Part shown: piece by piece, positions 21,452 to 25,172 of the stretch | Position numbering within the stretch: position 1 is the first letter of the stretch | How the letters are laid out: every line of letters begins with the position of its first letter | Assembly (NCBI GenBank): GCA_964475955.1 | Contig: CAYYZY010000115.1 | Span: forward strand, 1 to 25,172 | Source: DATKZH01 sp964475955 | Lineage (GTDB): Bacteria > Planctomycetota > Planctomycetia > Pirellulales > Thermoguttaceae | DNA: 25,172 bases | Reading direction: 5' to 3' | Notes under the pieces: model-generated | Database searches by the model: none | Told to the model about the DNA's origin: nothing | The model's input: the letters and a program-made list of their open reading frames with translations, nothing else | Position numbers and translations under genes: made by a program

Positions 21452-23194
21452 GTGGGGAACTACTTTTTGGATAACCCGGACGTCCGGTTCCTGTTCGACA
21501 CCATGGACCTCGAGGAGCTGGCCGGAGTCCAGGAGGCGGGCACGGTCAACGGCGACGCCGACTACGTGCCGGTCGACGCGGCCGACGCCGTGGACAACTA
21601 TCGCCGCATCCTGGAAATCGTCGGCCAGATCGCGGCCGACACGCTCGCTCCCAACGCCGAAAGCGTCGACCGCGAGGGAAACACGCGCAACCCCGACGGC
21701 ACCGTCACGCTCCACCCCGGCGTGCAGGAAAACCTCAAACGCATGTCGCAGGCCGACCTGATGGGCTTCACCCTGCCCCGCCGGTACGGCGGGCTGAACT
21801 GCCCCATCACGATCTACACCATGGCCACCGAGATCGTCAGCCGGGCCGACGGGTCGTTCCAGAACATGTTCGGGCTACAGGGCATCGCCGACACGATCGA
21901 GGCGTTCGCCAGCCAGGAGATCAAGGACGAGGTCCTCCCGCGATTCGCCACCGGCGAGGTGACCGGCGCCATGGTGCTCACCGAGCCCGACGCCGGCAGC
22001 GACCTCCAGGCCGTGCGCGTCCGCGCCGACCAGGACGCCGACGGCACCTGGCGGCTCAACGGCGTCAAACGGTTCATCACCAACGGGTGCGGCGAAATCC
22101 TGCTCGTGCTCGCCCGAAGCGAGTCGGAAATCAGCGACGGCCGGGGCCTCAGCCTGTTCATTGCGGAGCGCTCGGAGCGGGTCCGGGTGCGCCACCTGGA
22201 AGACAAGCTGGGCATTCACGGTTCGCCCACCTGCGAGCTGGTGTTCAACGACCTCCCGGCGCGCCTGGTCGGCGAGCGCCAGCGGGGGCTGATCACCTAC
22301 GTGATGGCCCTGATGAACGGGGCGCGCGTGAGCATCGCCGCGCAGTCGCTGGGCATCGCCGAGGCGGCCTACCGCCTGGCCCGAACCTACGCCCACACAC
22401 GGCAGCAGTTCGGCGGCCCCATCGAGCGCCTGCCGGCCGTGGCCGAGATGGTCGCCGCCATGCAGGTGACCATCGAGGCGGCCCGGGCCCTGGCCTACGA
22501 GACGAGCCGCGTGTGCGACGTGGAGAACAACAATCTCCGCGTCCTGGAAACCAAGGCCGACCTGCCCAAGGACGAGAAGAAGCAGCGCAAGCAGTTGGCC
22601 CGATCGCTCAAGCGGCTCAACGGCATGCTCACCCCGATGAGCAAGTATTGCTGTTCCGAGATGGCCTGCTGGGTGGCCGATACGGCGATCCAGGTGCTCG
22701 GCGGCTCCGGCTACATGCGCGACTACGCGGCCGAACGCCACCTCCGCGACGCCCGAATCACCACCATCTACGAAGGCACCAGCCAGTTGCAGATCGTGGC
22801 CGCCGTGCGCGGCGTCGCCTCCGGGTCGTTCGAGAGCTTCGTGGCCGAGTACGAGAAGACCGAATACAACGACCCCCTCCTGGCCGAGCTCAAAGTGAAG
22901 CTCGCCGACGGCAAAGCCCGCGTGCTCGAAGCGGTCGGCTTCGTCAAAGGCCGATCGACGGCCTACCTCGACCTCTCCGGGCGCCGCCTGGTGGAAGCGG
23001 CCATCGTCGTCATCTGCGGCCACCTCCTGCTCGCCCAGGGGGCGAAAAGCCAGCGCAAGCGCCGCGTCGCCCGGCGGTTCATCGAAACCCGCATGCCGGA
23101 GCTCCGCATGAACTGCGAACAGATCCTCTCCGGTGACACCACGGCGCTCGAAGAGTACGAGCTTCTGGCCGGGCCGGTGCCGGCGAGCGATTAG
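21452..23194 (+). CDS. Acyl-CoA dehydrogenase
   Basis: This FAD enzyme puts a 2,3 double bond into acyl-CoA and hands electrons to ETF, whose genes lie just upstream. I chose the GTG at 21452 (GGGAG 8 bases upstream) because the family starts with NYFLDNPDVRFLFDTMDLEE; the frame is open to 21365. The product has 580 residues. Visible parts are the helical N-domain (MGFTLPRRYGGLNCPITIYT), the FAD/substrate beta domain (VTGAMVLTEPDAGSDLQAVR, RLNGVKRFITNG), YAHTRQQFGGPI, and VLGGSGYMRDYAAERHLRDA followed by ITTIYEGTSQLQ with the catalytic Glu441. A helical extension of about 130 residues, more than in 380-residue short-chain forms, matches the larger planctomycete and FadE-type enzymes. Chain-length preference cannot be read. 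Confidence 0.93.
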   Translation: MGNYFLDNPDVRFLFDTMDLEELAGVQEAGTVNGDADYVPVDAADAVDNYRRILEIVGQIAADTLAPNAESVDREGNTRNPDGTVTLHPGVQENLKRMSQADLMGFTLPRRYGGLNCPITIYTMATEIVSRADGSFQNMFGLQGIADTIEAFASQEIKDEVLPRFATGEVTGAMVLTEPDAGSDLQAVRVRADQDADGTWRLNGVKRFITNGCGEILLVLARSESEISDGRGLSLFIAERSERVRVRHLEDKLGIHGSPTCELVFNDLPARLVGERQRGLITYVMALMNGARVSIAAQSLGIAEAAYRLARTYAHTRQQFGGPIERLPAVAEMVAAMQVTIEAARALAYETSRVCDVENNNLRVLETKADLPKDEKKQRKQLARSLKRLNGMLTPMSKYCCSEMACWVADTAIQVLGGSGYMRDYAAERHLRDARITTIYEGTSQLQIVAAVRGVASGSFESFVAEYEKTEYNDPLLAELKVKLADGKARVLEAVGFVKGRSTAYLDLSGRRLVEAAIVVICGHLLLAQGAKSQRKRRVARRFIETRMPELRMNCEQILSGDTTALEEYELLAGPVPASD

Positions 23195-23235
23195 GCTCTT
23201 TGACCGTGATGCTGCGCGCGTGGTGCGCGCATGTT

Positions 23236-23292
23236 GTGGGGCACGTTTCCAACGTGCCATTGGGTTGTGGGCACGTTGGAAACGTGCCCCAC
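23236..23292. repeat. Perfect 23-bp inverted repeat upstream of fabI
   Basis: The arms are 23236-23258 (GTGGGGCACGTTTCC...) and 23270-23292 (...GGAAACGTGCCCCAC), exact reverse complements around an 11-base loop. Each arm itself contains GGCACGTT/AACGTGCC symmetry. One arm also occurs at 2851-2873. It lies 41 bases after the acyl-CoA dehydrogenase stop, and the fabI ribosome binding site begins right after it. It could end the upstream transcript or influence fabI expression. Confidence 0.85.
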
Positions 23293-23305
23293 GTTAGGAC
23301 CACAC

Positions 23306-24076
23306 ATGGCAACCTTCTCCGGCAAGACCGGTTTGGTGATGGGCGTGGCCAACGACCGGAGCATCGCCTGGGCGATCAGCCGGGCCCTGTTCGCCGAGGG
23401 GGCCGAACTAGCCTTTACGCACCTGCCCGGCCCGTCGAGCCAACGGCGCGTGCGGCGTCTGACCGACCCGCACCGGCCGCGCCTGGTGATGCCCTGCGAC
23501 GTCCAGCGCGACGACGACCTCGCCCGCCTCTTCCAGGCGATCGACGAGACCTACGACCGGCTCGACTTCCTGGTCCACGCCGTCGCGTTCGCCCCGCCGC
23601 ACGAGCTGCGCAAGCCCTACTGCGAAATGAGCCGCGAGGGCTGGCACCTGGCGATGGACATCAGCGTCTACAGCCTGGTGGCCGTCACGCGCGAGGCCGC
23701 CGGCCGCATGCCCGACGGGGGCACGATCATCACCATCAGCTACTTCGGCGGCGAGAAGGTGATGCCCGGCTACAACGTGATGGGCGTGTGCAAGGCCGCC
23801 CTGGAGCACAGCGTGCGCTACCTCGCCTGGGACCTGGGGCGTCAAGACGTGCGCATCAACGCCCTCAGTGCCGGCCCCATGCGCACGCTCAGCTCGGCCG
23901 GCGTGGCCCGGTTCGACGAGATGCAGCGCCACGCGGCCGAAAAGGCCTGCCTGGGCCGCAACGTCGAGCCGGGCGAGCTCGGCGCCACGGCCCTCTACCT
24001 GCTCAGCGACCTCTCGGCCGGCGTCACCGGCGAAACGGTCCACGTCGACTGCGGCTACAGCATCGTGGGCCTCTAG
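23306..24076 (+). CDS. fabI: Enoyl-[acyl-carrier-protein] reductase FabI
   Basis: FabI reduces the trans-2-enoyl-ACP double bond with NADH in the last step of each fatty-acid elongation round. The 256-residue product starts at the ATG at 23306 with AGGA 7 bases upstream; the in-frame extension back to 23231 only translates the hairpin repeat. The Rossmann start is GKTGLVMGVANDRSIAWAIS (6-25), with VMPCDV (61-66) near the cofactor. The catalytic set falls at Tyr146, Tyr156 and Lys163 (ISYFGGEKVMPGYNVMGVCK), the same numbers as in the E. coli enzyme. It ends with GVTGETVHVDCGYSIVG. It is separated from the acyl-CoA dehydrogenase by a hairpin repeat, so cotranscription with the oxidation genes is uncertain. 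Confidence 0.93.
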   Translation: MATFSGKTGLVMGVANDRSIAWAISRALFAEGAELAFTHLPGPSSQRRVRRLTDPHRPRLVMPCDVQRDDDLARLFQAIDETYDRLDFLVHAVAFAPPHELRKPYCEMSREGWHLAMDISVYSLVAVTREAAGRMPDGGTIITISYFGGEKVMPGYNVMGVCKAALEHSVRYLAWDLGRQDVRINALSAGPMRTLSSAGVARFDEMQRHAAEKACLGRNVEPGELGATALYLLSDLSAGVTGETVHVDCGYSIVGL

Positions 24077-24094
24077 CCCACCGCCGCGCCTTGG

Positions 24095-24127
24095 CCATCG
24101 TGACGACGCGAAGCACGGGAACGATGG
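24095..24127. repeat. Dispersed repeat with CCATCGT...ACGATGG ends
   Basis: CCATCGT (24095-24101) and ACGATGG (24121-24127) flank GACGACGCGAAGCACGGGA. The core ACGCGAAGC and the ACGATGG end are shared with 10687-10707 and 25017-25037. It lies in the 70-bp gap between the convergent fabI and DUF1559 genes and may serve as a terminator for both. Confidence 0.6.
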
Positions 24128-24146
24128 CACGCGCCCCCCCGGGCCG

Positions 24147-24728
24147 TCAGAACGCGGGGACCACCTCGTGGTCGTTGCGCGCGGTGAGGCGCCCGAGGAC
24201 GTCGGTCGCGATCTCCACGCTCACGCCGCGCACGCTGCCGTCGCCCAGCACGAAGTTGACCACCCCGGGGTGCGAGCCGCCGAAGTTGACCTGGAAGCGG
24301 TCGGTGGGGAACCGGGCGAGCGGGTAGCCGGGGCCGCCGCATCGCGAGAAGTTGCCCGGGTGGTCGCCGTTGTAGACCGCGCCGTCTTCGGCCGCGATTC
24401 CGTAGCGCGAGGGGCGCACGTGCTTTTCGCCCACCAGGATCGTGTTGCTCGTGCCGTCGATCAGGAAGGCCCAGCTCGAATAGTGGTCGTAGTTGCGCGA
24501 CGGGGGCAGTTCGCGGCGCGCGTCGTGGAAGCTGTGGATCGCGATGCCCATCTGCCGGAGGTTGTTCTGGCAGTGCATCCGGCGCGCCGCTTCCCGCGCC
24601 GCCTGGACGGCCGGAAGCAGCAGGGCGATCAGGATCCCGATGATCGCGATCACCACCAACAACTCCACGAGCGTGAACCCGCGACGAGGGCAGCCCGGGG
24701 CTCTGGCGGGATTGGCGATTCGCTTCAT
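24147..24728 (-). CDS. Short DUF1559 pseudopilin-like protein
   Basis: This is a member of the planctomycete-expanded DUF1559 (SBP_bac_10-like) family, proteins with a type IV prepilin start. The ATG at 24728 has GAGG about 9 bases upstream. Residues 17-45 are the class III signal and helix (G|FTLVELLVVIAIIGILIALL), followed by PAVQAAREAARRMHCQNNLR and QMGIAIHSFHDARRELPPS. The end keeps the family marks DGTSNTILVGEK, VNFGGSHPGVVNFVLGDGSV and RGVSVEI. At 193 residues it is well short of the usual 300 or so: the middle part between the LPPS..WAFL segment and DGTSNTI is missing, joined in frame. It may be a natural short form or an internal deletion. It would be inserted in the inner membrane; the function of the family is unknown. 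Confidence 0.88.
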   Translation of the reverse strand: MKRIANPARAPGCPRRGFTLVELLVVIAIIGILIALLLPAVQAAREAARRMHCQNNLRQMGIAIHSFHDARRELPPSRNYDHYSSWAFLIDGTSNTILVGEKHVRPSRYGIAAEDGAVYNGDHPGNFSRCGGPGYPLARFPTDRFQVNFGGSHPGVVNFVLGDGSVRGVSVEIATDVLGRLTARNDHEVVPAF

Positions 24729-25028
24729 GGACTTTCGCCTCAGGGGGTGCCGGCTACCGTTCAACATAGGCAGGATCGAGCGTTTGGCAACCCACAAACG
24801 GCCGGATTCCGACGAAGGCGGCTCACGCGGAGTGCTTGCAGTGCGGGGACCCCGGGCCGGGGCCAGACGAGAAGGCGGGAACGGGCCGGCCCGGCGCTCC
24901 GCCCCGTCGCGCACCGCACCCGCTCCTCGTTCCCTCGCTTCGCGTGAAAACGCAAACCGTCGACGCTTCGCGTCGTAGATGCGAATAGCCCTAAGGCGCT
25001 TTCCGCCCCCTGAGGACGCGAAGCGTCG
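24729..25028. other. Repeat-bearing spacer upstream of the DUF1559 gene
   Basis: I see no convincing gene in this 300-bp stretch; open frames here are Arg/Pro/Ala-rich and without family resemblance. It must hold the DUF1559 promoter (minus strand), which I could not place. Its right end carries the inverted repeat at 24961-25028. Confidence 0.5.
24961..25028. repeat. Inverted dispersed repeat, same family as 10597-10670
   Basis: CGACGCTTCGCGTC (24961-24974) and GACGCGAAGCGTCG (25015-25028) are exact reverse complements 40 bases apart. The same arms, in the same orientation, occur 14 kb away after the truncated pseudopilin gene. ACGATGG follows at 25031-25037. Confidence 0.75.
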
Positions 25029-25172
25029 TCACGATGGACGGGAACGCCCCACGCCGGGCCTTCGCCTGGGCCCCTTGCCCGTGCGCGCCCCCGCTTGCCC
25101 CCCGCTTGCCCCCCGGTCGGCCGCCGCGCGCAGGAAGCGTTGCTCCAGCGCCCGCGACCAGCCGCCGCGGAC
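25029..25172 (-). CDS. Possible 3' end of a gene entering from the right edge
   Basis: On the minus strand a frame is open from the window edge for 47 codons to a TGA at 25031-25029. It begins GGWSRALEQRFLRAAADRG, which looks like real protein, then becomes Gly/Arg/Pro-rich. The change coincides with a tandem 11-bp duplication (25089-25110) that would shift the frame, and the stop lies in a dispersed repeat. So the present C-terminus may be a recent product of a frameshift. No family is recognised. Confidence 0.3.
   Translation of the reverse strand, partial: VRGGWSRALEQRFLRAAADRGASGGQAGARTGKGPRRRPGVGRSRPS
25089..25110. repeat. Tandem 11-bp duplication
   Basis: CCCCGCTTGCC occurs twice back to back (25089-25099, 25100-25110). 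Eleven is not a multiple of three, so in a coding region it shifts the frame. Confidence 0.8.

Noticed and set aside
23231..23305. N-terminal extension of FabI by 25 residues
   Set aside because: It is simply the translation of the hairpin repeat; the ATG at 23306 has its own AGGA site and matches the family start.

Overview
The window is very GC-rich (roughly two thirds G+C by eye) and reads as a piece of a planctomycete chromosome, probably of the Pirellulales type. The grounds are a DUF1559 pseudopilin-like protein, a second lone pseudopilin fragment, a giant caspase-fold protein with a carboxypeptidase-regulatory tail, a BamE-like lipoprotein, and several families of short dispersed palindromic repeats typical of such genomes. 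No tRNA, rRNA, CRISPR array or intact transposon was recognised.

Left part (1-8.6 kb): the 3' part of a very large caspase-like gene whose catalytic Cys is missing and which carries a dispersed repeat inserted in frame; a convergent secreted glycoside-hydrolase-like gene; a small lipoprotein; and queG (epoxyqueuosine reductase), separated from the lipoprotein by a perfect 38-bp palindrome.

Middle-left (8.6-10.7 kb): a decayed zone. It holds a 5'-truncated alpha/beta-hydrolase remnant without its nucleophile Ser, a PilZ-type protein with a DUF3391-like N-terminus, a pseudopilin cut off after about 59 residues, and a cluster of dispersed repeats.

Middle (10.7-19.0 kb): the most interesting region, an accessory Hsp70 chaperone operon read on the minus strand. 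Its order is a large TPR protein, a 95-residue J-domain protein with PPD in place of HPD, an enlarged GrpE, a 593-residue DnaK homologue with an altered interdomain linker, and a small zinc-ribbon protein coupled to it by TGATG. The TPR protein carries a Gly/Phe-rich segment like the one normally found in DnaJ. A GAF-domain sigma-54 activator with GAFTDA instead of GAFTGA lies directly upstream on the same strand. I infer that this set forms one dedicated chaperone machine.

Right part (19.2-24.1 kb, plus strand): etfB, etfA, an acyl-CoA dehydrogenase and fabI. The first three make an acyl-CoA oxidation and electron-transfer module. fabI follows behind a perfect 23-bp-arm hairpin that ends 13 bases before its start codon.

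Right edge (24.1-25.2 kb): a shortened DUF1559 protein on the minus strand, repeat-rich spacer, and a possible 3' end of a minus-strand gene entering from the right.
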